A stretch of DNA of 28,166 nt. Source: an uncultured Coriobacteriia bacterium. GTDB taxonomy: Bacteria; Actinomycetota; Coriobacteriia; Coriobacteriales; QAMH01. A program made the translations under genes and the position numbers. Position 1 is the stretch's first letter. Every line of letters begins with the position of its first letter. The DNA lies in contig CAUHSG010000017.1 in assembly GCA_959608885.1 (NCBI GenBank), positions 1-28,166 of the forward strand, given 5' to 3'. The notes beneath the pieces were generated by a model. The model was not told where the DNA came from. It was given only the letters and a program-made list of their open reading frames with translations, and did not search any database. Of this stretch, positions 7,591 through 15,090 are shown one piece after another.

Positions 7591-8151
7591 ATGGAACCTA
7601 CCCTGTATCTCGACCTTTCGACCGATGCGACGCGCAAGTCCATCTTCGGGCAGCTCGTCGCTGCCACGCCCGAGCAGCGTCGCGGCAATATCGGCGTCGT
7701 CGTGGGAGACGACAGCATCCCCGCCCAGGCGCATCTGCACGACCTCGCCGATGTCGAGCGTGCTATCGGCACGTCGGTGGCCAGCGACTGGACCAAGGAG
7801 GAGGCAAAGCAGGTGTACCGTATCCTGGCGCAGGCCGAGGCGCAGGTGCACGGTTGCGCCATCGAGGAGACGCACTTTCACGAGGTCGGCCTCGGGATGA
7901 CCGTACGCGAGATCCTCGGCATGTGCGCTGCCATCGAGCAGATTGGCCCCGACAAGGTCATCGCCTCGAGGGTGCAGGTCGGCAGCGGCAAGATCGAATG
8001 CGCCCATGGCGTGCTCGACATTCCCGCGCCCGCGACTGCGGCCATTCTCGAGCGCTACCGCATCCCCCTAGCCGAGCCGCGCCTGGAAGGCGAGCTGTGC
8101 ACACCCACCTCGGCCGCATTCATCGCACGTTACGTGGAGGAGTATCAATGA
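7591..8151 (+). CDS. larC: Short LarC-type nickel-insertion protein (N-terminal half only)
   Basis: LarC is a CTP-dependent nickel inserter that completes the nickel-pincer cofactor of lactate racemase and relatives. This protein has 186 residues, versus about 400 for full LarC. Visible family motifs are ETHFHEVG near residue 92, a GSGKIECAHGVLDIPAPATA block, and ELCTPTSAAFIARY, all of which belong to the LarC1 portion. No LarC2 sequence follows in any frame; dnaK begins at once, sharing ATGA with this stop codon. Lactobacilli split LarC by a programmed frameshift, but here the second half is absent from the window. No larA, larB or larE is nearby. The ATG follows AAGGAG. Confidence 0.78.
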   Translation: MEPTLYLDLSTDATRKSIFGQLVAATPEQRRGNIGVVVGDDSIPAQAHLHDLADVERAIGTSVASDWTKEEAKQVYRILAQAEAQVHGCAIEETHFHEVGLGMTVREILGMCAAIEQIGPDKVIASRVQVGSGKIECAHGVLDIPAPATAAILERYRIPLAEPRLEGELCTPTSAAFIARYVEEYQ

Positions 8152-9629
8152 GCAGACTCATCGGCATCGACCTGGGTACGACGAATTCCTGCGTTGCGGT
8201 GATGGAAGGCGGGCATCCCGTCGTCATCGCCAATGCGGAAGGCTCGCGCACGACGCCTTCGGTCGTCGCGTTCACGAAGAAGGGCGAGCGCCTGGTGGGT
8301 GAGGTCGCCAAGCGCCAGGCCGCCATGAACCCCGAGCGCACCATCGGTTCGATCAAGCGCCAGATGGGTTCGACCAAGCCCATCCGCATCGACCGGCAGA
8401 AGTACCTCCCACAGGAGATTTCGGCCATGATCCTCGCCAAGCTCAAGAAGGACGCCGAGAGCTACCTGGGCGAGCCGGTCACCGACGCGGTCATTACCGT
8501 GCCCGCGTACTTCACCGACGCGCAGCGTCAGGCGACCAAGGACGCGGGCGTCATCGCCGGGCTCAACGTGCAGCGCATCGTCAACGAGCCCACGGCTGCG
8601 GCGCTTGCCTACGGCGTGGACAAGGAGGAGAACAAGGCCGTCATGGTCTATGACCTGGGCGGCGGCACCTTCGACGTCTCCGTGCTCTCCATCAACGGCG
8701 GCGTGATCGAGGTGCTCGCCACGGCCGGCGACAACCACCTGGGCGGAGACGACTTCGACGCGCGTCTCGTCGAGGAGCTGCTGCGGCGCTTCAAGGCGCA
8801 GTACGGCGTGGACATCTCGCGCGACCCGGCGGCGATGAACCGCCTGACCGAGGCTGCCGAGGCGGCCAAGCGCGAGCTCTCGTCGGTATCCACGACGACG
8901 GTCAACTTGCCGTTTCTGGCTAGCGACGGCGGACAGCCCCTGCACTTCGAGACGCAGGTCACGCGCGACGAGTTCGAGCGTCTGACGGCGGATCTGGTCG
9001 AGCGCACGATGGGGCCGTGCAAGCGTGCCCTGGCCGATGCGCACATGGGGCCCGGTGACATCGGCAAGGTGCTCATGGTGGGCGGCTCGAGTCGCATTCC
9101 GGCCGTCAAGCGTGCGGTGCGCGAGCTTACGGGCAAGGAGCCGTCCGAGTCGATCAACCCGGACGAGTCCGTCGCGCTCGGTGCCTGCCTGCAAGCTGGT
9201 GTGCTGGCCGGTGACGTGGGCGGTCTGCTGTTGCTCGACGTGACGCCGCATTCGCTGGGTATCGAGGTCGTCGGCGATGTCATGTCGGTGCTCATCCCGC
9301 GCAACTCGACGCTGCCGACCACGAAGAGCGACATCTACACCACGGTCTCGCCCATGCAGACCACCGTCGAGATAAACGTGCTGCAAGGCGAGAGTCCCAA
9401 GGCGAGCGAGAATACGTCGCTGGGCAAGTTCATGCTGGGTGGCCTGCGCTTGGGGATGAAGAAGCCGCAGGTCGAGGTCACTTTCGAGATCGATGCCAAC
9501 GGCATCGTGCACGTCACGGCACGTGACCTCGAGACCAACAAGGCCGCCAACATCTCGATCGAGGGTTCGTCGAACATGTCGCAACGCCAGATCGAGGCTG
9601 CGACCAAGCGCCTCACGGACGGCAGGTAA
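8148..9629 (+). CDS. Hsp70 (DnaK) paralogue lacking the helical lid
   Basis: Hsp70 chaperone of 493 residues. The nucleotide-binding domain (about 1-360) is complete: GIDLGTTNSCVAVMEGG, AYFTDAQRQATKDAG, VNEPTAAALAYG, DLGGGTFDVSVL and MVGGSSRIPAVK. It lacks the roughly 24-residue insertion of Gram-negative DnaK. The linker GLLLLDVTPHSLGIE and the beta-sandwich substrate domain (about 370-475, with VLQGE and EIDANGIVHVTARD) are present. The chain stops at SQRQIEAATKRLTDGR, where the lid begins in a normal DnaK of 610-640 residues. No grpE or dnaJ is nearby, so this is probably a second, specialised Hsp70. The start overlaps larC, suggesting joint expression. Confidence 0.88.
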   Translation: MSRLIGIDLGTTNSCVAVMEGGHPVVIANAEGSRTTPSVVAFTKKGERLVGEVAKRQAAMNPERTIGSIKRQMGSTKPIRIDRQKYLPQEISAMILAKLKKDAESYLGEPVTDAVITVPAYFTDAQRQATKDAGVIAGLNVQRIVNEPTAAALAYGVDKEENKAVMVYDLGGGTFDVSVLSINGGVIEVLATAGDNHLGGDDFDARLVEELLRRFKAQYGVDISRDPAAMNRLTEAAEAAKRELSSVSTTTVNLPFLASDGGQPLHFETQVTRDEFERLTADLVERTMGPCKRALADAHMGPGDIGKVLMVGGSSRIPAVKRAVRELTGKEPSESINPDESVALGACLQAGVLAGDVGGLLLLDVTPHSLGIEVVGDVMSVLIPRNSTLPTTKSDIYTTVSPMQTTVEINVLQGESPKASENTSLGKFMLGGLRLGMKKPQVEVTFEIDANGIVHVTARDLETNKAANISIEGSSNMSQRQIEAATKRLTDGR

Positions 9630-9686
9630 CGACTCGGCATCAGCAGAGCGCGCGGGCTAAAACGCTCCGTGCTCGTGTATGATGAA

Positions 9687-9724
9687 ATGAGACGGTCTGG
9701 TCTGACCAAACTGTCTCATTTTTT
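9687..9724 (+). terminator. TGAGAC palindrome, copy A1, with T-tract
   Basis: Left arm ATGAGACGGTCTGGTC (9687-9702) pairs with GACCAAACTGTCTCAT (9704-9719), with one mismatch and one wobble. Six T residues follow (9719-9724), so it can act as the terminator of the larC-dnaK unit. It is the first half of a tandem A-B pair. Confidence 0.65.
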
Positions 9725-9740
9725 GAAGGACCCAGATGAT

Positions 9741-9773
9741 AATGAGACAAATGACCTGTCCACTTGTCTCATT
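9741..9773. repeat. TGAGAC palindrome, copy B1
   Basis: AATGAGACAAATGACCTGTC begins a 33-bp near-palindrome ending CACTTGTCTCATT. It differs from copy B2 (17155-17187) at one base. It ends 20 bp before the start codon at 9794, so if transcribed it lies in that gene's leader. Confidence 0.75.
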
Positions 9774-9793
9774 TTCGAAGAGAGAGCGAGCGC

Positions 9794-11605
9794 ATGGAAA
9801 AAAACGTGAAGAAGACGGTCGTCATTCCGCTGATCATCACGATCGTGATTATCGGAATCCTCTATTACGTGACGATACCGCCCATTAACATCCAGAGCGT
9901 GCAGTTCTGGAACTTCCTGATTTGGTGTCTCATCATCATCGCCGTGTGCTTTGGCATTCCGCGCGCGCATGATGCGTCGACGAGCTTCATCTCCGATTTC
10001 ATCGAGGGCATCAACCGCGAGGGCCTCGGCTACATCTTCAAGTTTCGCGAGCGTCGTGCCGCGCGCAAGCAGGCCAAGGCCGATGGCGACAAATCGGCCG
10101 TGCCCAAGCGCAGCTGGCTGTTCTGGATCATCGCGGTCGTCATCTTCCTTTTCCTCGGCATCTTCGTCGGACAGATCGCGAGCTCCCCGCTCTTCAACGC
10201 ACGCGCGTATTCGGGTCTGCTCGAGGTCAAGGAAGGAAACTTTGCCGAGGACATCTCCGAGATCTCGATGAAGAGCGTGCCGGTCGTCGACCGCGACACG
10301 GCCGTGCGCCTCGGTTCGCGCACCATCGGCGAGATGAGCGACCTTGTCAGCCAGTTCGCCATCGACGAGGGGCCGGACGCCTACACGCAGATCAACTACG
10401 AAAGCCAGCCCTACCGCGTCTCGCCGCTCATCTACGCCGACCCCATCAAGTGGATCATGAACACGTGGGAGGGTCTGCCCGGCTTCGTCACGGTCAATAT
10501 GGCCACGCAGGACACGCAGCTCGTGCGTCTGCCCGAGGGCCACTACATGCACATCTCCACGGGTGAGCACTTCAACAACTACCTGTATCGCTACGTGCGC
10601 TTCCAGTTCCCGTTCGAGATCTTCGGCGAGGCGGCCTTCGAGCTTAACGACGAAGGCGAGCCGTACTGGATCGTGCCCACCGTCAAGATGCGCATCGGCC
10701 TGTTTGGCGGCGAGGATTACGATGGCGCCATCCTCGTGAACGCCTGCACGGGCGAGACCACCAAGTACGACCTCGCCGACGTACCCAATTGGTGCGACAA
10801 GGTCTTCACCGCCGATCTCGTGTATGGCCAGCTTGGCTATTACGGCAAGTACCGCTCGGGCTTCATCAACTCGCTCATCGGCCAGACCGGCGTGCTCGTG
10901 CCCACGGGCTCTCCCGCACCCGGCCTGTTCAACAACGACAGCTCGTCGGCGTCGGGCGTTGGCGGCGGATACAACTACCTGGCGATCAACGACGACGTCT
11001 ACATGTACACGGGCATGACGAGCGCCAACAGCGACGAGTCTCTCGTCGGGTTCGCGCTGGTCAACCTGCGCACCAAGGAGCCGCGCTACTACACGTGCGC
11101 GGGTGCGACCGAATCCTCGGCCATGTCGTCTGCAGAGGGTCAGGTTCAGCAGATGAGCTATAACGCGACCTTCCCGCTGCTGCTCAACATCGCCGACAGG
11201 CCCACGTACTTCCTGTCGCTCAAGGACGCGGCGGGCCTGGTCAAGATGTACGCGTTTGTCGACGTGCAGCAGTACCAGATCGTCGGCACGGGCTCGACGG
11301 TCGCCGATGCGCAAAACGCCTACATCGCGGCGCTCACCAACGATGATCAGGTCGAGATCGACGAGGGAGCCATCGCCGAAAGCGGTATCCTGCCTTCGGT
11401 CGATGGCCAGATCGAGGCCATCGAATCCGTGGTCTTCGACGGCAACACGCGCTATTACTTCAAGCTTGTCGGTGATTCGAAGATCTATATCGCCGGCATT
11501 TCGGCCAACGAGAACATGCCGTTCTTGGGTCCGGGTTCGCGCGTATCGGTGATGTACACCGAGAAGGACAGCACGCGTGAGGTCACGGCGCTCACATTAC
11601 TCTGA
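9794..11605 (+). CDS. Large membrane-anchored extracellular protein of unknown function
   Basis: Protein of 603 residues that I do not recognise. Two membrane helices lie at about 7-27 and 35-53. After a basic cytoplasmic loop (FRERRAARKQAKADGDK) a third helix at about 110-132 leads to a roughly 470-residue outer region. That region is rich in beta-type sequence with many aromatic residues (NYESQPYRVSPLIYADPIKW, HYMHISTGEHFNNYLYRYV, NYLAINDDVYMYTGMTSAN) and a possible small C-terminal beta domain (GNTRYYFKLVGDSKIYIAG). No catalytic motif is visible. The ATG at 9794 follows GAAGAGAGAG; an in-frame TTG inside palindrome B1 is unlikely. Two tandem palindromes precede it and a strong hairpin ends it. 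Confidence 0.8.
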   Translation: MEKNVKKTVVIPLIITIVIIGILYYVTIPPINIQSVQFWNFLIWCLIIIAVCFGIPRAHDASTSFISDFIEGINREGLGYIFKFRERRAARKQAKADGDKSAVPKRSWLFWIIAVVIFLFLGIFVGQIASSPLFNARAYSGLLEVKEGNFAEDISEISMKSVPVVDRDTAVRLGSRTIGEMSDLVSQFAIDEGPDAYTQINYESQPYRVSPLIYADPIKWIMNTWEGLPGFVTVNMATQDTQLVRLPEGHYMHISTGEHFNNYLYRYVRFQFPFEIFGEAAFELNDEGEPYWIVPTVKMRIGLFGGEDYDGAILVNACTGETTKYDLADVPNWCDKVFTADLVYGQLGYYGKYRSGFINSLIGQTGVLVPTGSPAPGLFNNDSSSASGVGGGYNYLAINDDVYMYTGMTSANSDESLVGFALVNLRTKEPRYYTCAGATESSAMSSAEGQVQQMSYNATFPLLLNIADRPTYFLSLKDAAGLVKMYAFVDVQQYQIVGTGSTVADAQNAYIAALTNDDQVEIDEGAIAESGILPSVDGQIEAIESVVFDGNTRYYFKLVGDSKIYIAGISANENMPFLGPGSRVSVMYTEKDSTREVTALTLL

Positions 11606-11612
11606 CCTGCGC

Positions 11613-11649
11613 GACCAGACAAAAGTCGCCGGGGCACTTTTGTCTGGTC
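11613..11649. terminator. Bidirectional terminator built from the CCAGACAAAAGT repeat
   Basis: GACCAGACAAAAGT (11613-11626) and ACTTTTGTCTGGTC (11636-11649) form a perfect 14-bp stem with loop CGCCGGGGC. It separates convergent genes and gives A/T-rich stem ends in both directions. The stop codon of the minus-strand Fe-S gene overlaps its right arm. The minus strand shares 22 bases with 2589-2611. Confidence 0.75.
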
Positions 11650-12793
11650 ATAGGCCGATGCGGGGGCTCCCCTTCTGGGGGAGCCCCTCGTCTTTGAAGA
11701 GGTACTTGACGACATCGGGTGCGAGGTCTGCGGCCGGGACCTTGGTCGTGTAGATCATCGAATGCGAGATGCAACTATCGCGGCATAGGCGACAGTTCAC
11801 GCAGAGTGAGGGCTGGAACGTGAGCGTCGCGCGGCGCTCGTCATCGACGTGGTACTTGAGCGCCTGGGTCACGCACATGCGCGCGCATGCGCCGCAATGC
11901 TTGCAACGGCCTGCATCGATGTCGACCGAGGCCCAGAAGCGCGTGTCGACGGTCGCGCCATTCGGATGCGACCCGATTGCGTCGAGCATCCTGAGCAGGC
12001 GCACGCTGCGATAGCTATCGGCATCGAAGCGCTCGTCGGGACTCATGATGATCTGCGCATCCGGATCGGGCGTGGCTTCGCCCGTAAGGTTACCGATGGC
12101 AGAGCTCACGGCATGCCAGGCGTATCCGACCGCCGAGGCGCCAGCCTGCTCGAACGCCTCGCGTCGGTCGGAGGTGATGGCGCGCGCCTGCGCACGCGGC
12201 TTGTCGAGCACGAGAGTGGATGGGACCTCGTCAAGCGTGGCGAAGGTGCCGGACACCTTCCATAAGCCGAGTAGCTCGCGTGTGCTGCGAACCATCTCCT
12301 CGAAATAGGGTTGCTCGCAATCGACATCGCACCCCTCGCAGCTGAGGGTAAAGAGGATGACGCGCTTGAACTTGAGCGCGAACATGCCGGTGATGAGGTA
12401 TTCGTCGAGATAGTTGAGGCACGGTAGCACGACGACGCGGTCGGTATCGACGTGTGTCGTCTGGGCATGACGCGCACAGATGAACGCTGCGCTGCCGGCG
12501 TTGCGCTCGGCCGAGATGCGGGCCTGGCGCACGATTTCGGTGATCGAGGGCGCGGTCGTGTTCATGGCCGAGGTGGGACATGCGCATGCGCACGCACCGC
12601 AGTTCGTGCAGAGCTCCGAGTCGATGGAGAGATGGCCGAGCGAACGCTTGATGGCGTCGTGTTGGCAGGCCGTCAAGCAGCTGCGGCAGCGCGAATGCCA
12701 GTTGCGGATGTAGACGCAACGCTTGGGCACGACCGAGATCGAGGTCGCGGCGAGCTTGTCCGAGATGCTCTCTATGGTGTCGATCTTGCTCAT
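11648..12793 (-). CDS. Four-cluster ferredoxin-like iron-sulfur protein
   Basis: Soluble protein of 381 residues, probably an electron carrier or a subunit of a redox complex. The N-terminal part has a Cys group at 26, 36, 39 and 43 (HSRCRSCLTAC), then a classical 4Fe-4S motif at 62-72 (CTNCGACACACP). The C-terminal part has two more, CKHCGACARMC and CVNCRLCRDSC. The middle (about 90-260), with VVVLPCLNYLDEYLITGMFA and LFTLSCEGCDVDCEQPYFEE, recalls the MvhD/HdrA-type domain that binds a 2Fe-2S cluster through spaced cysteines; that comparison is inference. No partner hydrogenase or reductase gene is adjacent. There is no Shine-Dalgarno sequence and the transcript may be leaderless. The C-terminal tail is encoded by a hairpin. 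Confidence 0.8.
   Translation of the reverse strand: MSKIDTIESISDKLAATSISVVPKRCVYIRNWHSRCRSCLTACQHDAIKRSLGHLSIDSELCTNCGACACACPTSAMNTTAPSITEIVRQARISAERNAGSAAFICARHAQTTHVDTDRVVVLPCLNYLDEYLITGMFALKFKRVILFTLSCEGCDVDCEQPYFEEMVRSTRELLGLWKVSGTFATLDEVPSTLVLDKPRAQARAITSDRREAFEQAGASAVGYAWHAVSSAIGNLTGEATPDPDAQIIMSPDERFDADSYRSVRLLRMLDAIGSHPNGATVDTRFWASVDIDAGRCKHCGACARMCVTQALKYHVDDERRATLTFQPSLCVNCRLCRDSCISHSMIYTTKVPAADLAPDVVKYLFKDEGLPQKGSPRIGL
11663..11687. other. GC-rich hairpin inside the 3' end of the Fe-S gene
   Basis: GGGGCTCCCC (11663-11672) and GGGGAGCCCC (11678-11687) form a 10-bp stem with loop TTCTG. It encodes the tail EGLPQKGSPR of the Fe-S protein. On the plus strand TCGTCTTTG follows, so it could back up the terminator of the convergent gene. 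Confidence 0.6.
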
Positions 12794-12800
12794 GGGAGGA

Positions 12801-12806
12801 ATTATA
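12801..12806 (-). promoter_or_regulatory. -10 element of the Fe-S gene, leaderless start
   Basis: The minus strand reads TATAAT-TCCTCCC-ATG. Only seven bases separate a consensus -10 from the start codon, so transcription should begin at or next to the A of ATG. The intervening TCCTCCC is not a ribosome-binding site. No good -35 is visible. Confidence 0.5.
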
Positions 12807-12836
12807 GCGCGCTATCGCATCTTCGAATCCTTGCCG

Positions 12837-12842
12837 TATAAT
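12837..12842 (+). promoter_or_regulatory. -10 element of the MetRS-like gene
   Basis: A perfect TATAAT lies 38 bases before the chosen GTG start. Transcription would begin near 12850, which leaves a short leader carrying AAAGG. The -35 region is weak. It sits back to back with the Fe-S gene promoter. Confidence 0.5.
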
Positions 12843-12880
12843 CAACGATTCGTGTGATGTTTCGAACGAAAGGCTTCTTC

Positions 12881-14920
12881 GTGCACAATCGTCCCGAATT
12901 TCCCGAACGCGCCGTCGTCACGGCGGGCATGCCCTACGGTAACAAGGGCCTCCACTTTGGCCACATCGCCGGCGTCTTCGTGCCGGCCGACGTCTACGCC
13001 CGCTTCCTGCGTGACCGCATTGGCGCGCGTAACGTGCTCTTCGTGAGCGGCACCGATTGCTATGGCTCGCCCATCAACGAAGGCTACCGCAAGCTTGTCG
13101 AAGCCGGCGAATTCGACGGAACCATCGCCGACTACGTGCAGATGAACCACGACGCGCAGAAGGCCGCACTCGATGCCTACGACATCAGCCTCGACATCTT
13201 CGAGGGAAGTGGCATCGGGCTTTCCGGCATCAAGCAGCAGGAGATGACTGACGCTTTCATCACGCGTCTGTACGATAACGGCTGGCTCGAGAAGCTGTCC
13301 ACGCCGCAGTTCTACGACGCGCAGGCGGGCACCTTCCTCAACGGCCGTCAGGTCATCGGGCGTTGTCCCGTGCAGGGTTGCAAATCCGAGAAGGCCTACG
13401 CTGACGAATGCGACCTGGGCCACCAGTACGACCCGGTTGACCTCATCGCGCCCAAATCAGCGCTCACGGGCCAGACGCCCGAGATGCGCGAGGTGAGCAA
13501 CTGGTACTTCGAGCTACCACGTTTCCACGACCTCATCGCCGCGCATGTCGAGCAAGTAGCGGGCCAACCCGGCACGCGTCGCGTACTCGTGGACGAGGTT
13601 GAGTCGTTTCTCGCTCCGCCCATCATCTACATCCAGGAGAAGTTCGCCGACGACTTTGCCGCCATCGAGGCAGAGCTGCCGGAGCACGCGGTTTTGCCCG
13701 TCGAGAAGGGCAAGAGCTCGTTTGGCGTCGAGTTCGCGAACATCGCCGAGCGCGAGCGTGCCGTCGAGGTCATGCACGCTCATGGACTGCGCTTCCGCAC
13801 GGGCAAGACGCTCGTTCCCTTCCGCTTGACCGGCAATATCGAGTGGGGCGTGAAGGCACCGGATCTGGACGGGACCTTACCGGATGCCACGGTGTGGTGC
13901 TGGCCGGAGTCGCTATGGGCGCCCATCGCGTTTTCGCAGGCGGCGCTCGAGGAGAGCGGCCGCGATGTGGGCGACTGGCGCGCCTGGTGGTGCTCGGATG
14001 ATGCGAAGGTCTACCAGTTCATCGGGCAGGACAACATTTACTTCTACGGCGTCGCGCAGACGGCATTGTGGCAGGGCACGCAAGCTGGTCACGAGCCGCA
14101 TGTCGACGGCACGGGCGACGAGCTGCGCCAGACGACGCTCGTTCCCAATTACCACATCCTCTTCATGGGCAAGAAGGCGTCGAGCTCGGGCGCGATCAAG
14201 CCGCCGATGGCCGCCGAGCTGCTCGACCATTACACGCCCGAACAGCTGCGCGCGCACTGGATTTCGCTTGGCCTGGGGATGAAGCCTGCGAGTTTCTCGC
14301 CCAGGGTACTCGACCCGAACGCCAACGAGAAGGCGCCCGATCCCGTCCTCAAGGAGAGCGCGCTGCTCACCAACATCTTCAACCGTATCGCACGCTCGTG
14401 CTTCTACACGGCGCAAAGGCATTGCGACGGCCGCCTGCCGCTGGGTGGGCCGAACGAGGATGTGCGGGCTGCGTGCGAGCAGGCAGTGCTCGATTACGAG
14501 GAGCACATGGCCTGCTTCGAGATGCATGCCGTGATGGCGCAGATGGACGAGTTCTTGCGTGGCATCAACAAGTGGTGGGCGAGCGAGAGCCGCAGCGCGC
14601 TTGCCGAGGACGCGCCCGAAGGTGCCGTCGAGGCGCTGCTGCGCAACGCGTTCCATTACCTGCGATGCGCGACGTTGCTCATGCATCCCATCGTGCCACG
14701 TGGCTGCGAGCTCATCTTCGAGCATCTCGCCATCGAGCCGAAGGATGGCCCGCGCACGGCGCAGGATGCCGGCTTCTTCAACTGGTGCCATGTCTTCGAG
14801 CCCGTCGACTTCTGGGCAACCGACGAGGAGCGTGCCACGGGAAGCAAAGTGCTCAAGGAGCTGCCGCCGCGTTACGACTTCTTCGAGAAGCATCCCAGTC
14901 AGTACGAGGATATGGCATAA
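12881..14920 (+). CDS. Methionyl-tRNA synthetase-like class I aminoacyl-tRNA synthetase
   Basis: Protein of about 679 residues resembling MetRS, which charges tRNA-Met. VVTAGMPYGNKGLHFGHIAG carries the HIGH-type signature HFGH at 25-28; FVSGTDCYGSPI matches the MetRS pocket; CPVQGCKSEKAYADECDLGH looks like the zinc knuckle; NWYFELPRFHDLI is MetRS-like. Two oddities: about 90 extra residues between that segment and NIEWGVKAPDLDG, and KASSS (432-436) in place of KMSKS. I chose GTG at 12881 because AAAGG precedes it and the protein then starts a dozen residues before the first conserved strand, as in MetRS. GTG/ATG at 12854/12857 would leave almost no leader. Whether it is the cell's only MetRS cannot be told here. 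Confidence 0.8.
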   Translation: MHNRPEFPERAVVTAGMPYGNKGLHFGHIAGVFVPADVYARFLRDRIGARNVLFVSGTDCYGSPINEGYRKLVEAGEFDGTIADYVQMNHDAQKAALDAYDISLDIFEGSGIGLSGIKQQEMTDAFITRLYDNGWLEKLSTPQFYDAQAGTFLNGRQVIGRCPVQGCKSEKAYADECDLGHQYDPVDLIAPKSALTGQTPEMREVSNWYFELPRFHDLIAAHVEQVAGQPGTRRVLVDEVESFLAPPIIYIQEKFADDFAAIEAELPEHAVLPVEKGKSSFGVEFANIAERERAVEVMHAHGLRFRTGKTLVPFRLTGNIEWGVKAPDLDGTLPDATVWCWPESLWAPIAFSQAALEESGRDVGDWRAWWCSDDAKVYQFIGQDNIYFYGVAQTALWQGTQAGHEPHVDGTGDELRQTTLVPNYHILFMGKKASSSGAIKPPMAAELLDHYTPEQLRAHWISLGLGMKPASFSPRVLDPNANEKAPDPVLKESALLTNIFNRIARSCFYTAQRHCDGRLPLGGPNEDVRAACEQAVLDYEEHMACFEMHAVMAQMDEFLRGINKWWASESRSALAEDAPEGAVEALLRNAFHYLRCATLLMHPIVPRGCELIFEHLAIEPKDGPRTAQDAGFFNWCHVFEPVDFWATDEERATGSKVLKELPPRYDFFEKHPSQYEDMA

Positions 14921-14932
14921 TACCGGTCACGT

Positions 14933-15018
14933 GCCCGAGTGGCGGAATGGCAGACGCGACGGTCTCAAAAACCGTTGTCCTTGCGGGCGTGTGGGTTCGA
15001 CTCCCACCTCGGGCACCA
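14933..15018 (+). tRNA. tRNA-Leu (anticodon CAA)
   Basis: Acceptor stem GCCCGAG (14933-14939) pairs with CTCGGGC (15008-15014); discriminator A and an encoded CCA end follow. The anticodon arm is ACGGT-CTCAAAA-ACCGT with CAA at the anticodon position. A long variable arm (TGTCCTTGCGGGCGT) marks the class II tRNA. The T arm is GTGGG-TTCGACT-CCCAC. The gene starts 12 nt after the MetRS-like gene. Confidence 0.96.
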
Positions 15019-15033
15019 AAAAACATGATGCGT

Positions 15034-15058
15034 GGGGCAGCGACAGGCTGCCCCTTTT
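15034..15058 (+). terminator. Intrinsic terminator after tRNA-Leu
   Basis: GGGGCAGC (15034-15041) and GCTGCCCC (15047-15054) form a perfect 8-bp stem with loop GACAG, followed by TTTT. Confidence 0.85.
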
Positions 15059-15090
15059 GCTATTCCGAACGAGGAAGCGAGGAGCTTCTG

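Noticed and set aside
8145..9584. 479-residue open frame antisense to dnaK
   Set aside because: It mirrors the third-position GC bias of a strongly supported gene and has no ribosome site or recognisable sequence.
9687..9773. CRISPR array
   Set aside because: Only two palindromes with a shared, non-unique spacer and no cas genes.
9716..11314. 532-residue open frame antisense to the unknown membrane protein
   Set aside because: Composition (Arg, Asp, Val, His) is typical of antisense reading of GC-rich genes; the plus-strand gene has membrane helices and a ribosome site.
14068..15090. Apparent fusion of 341 residues onto NhaA
   Set aside because: The frame runs through the MetRS-like gene, tRNA-Leu and a terminator; the ATG at 15091 has a strong ribosome site.
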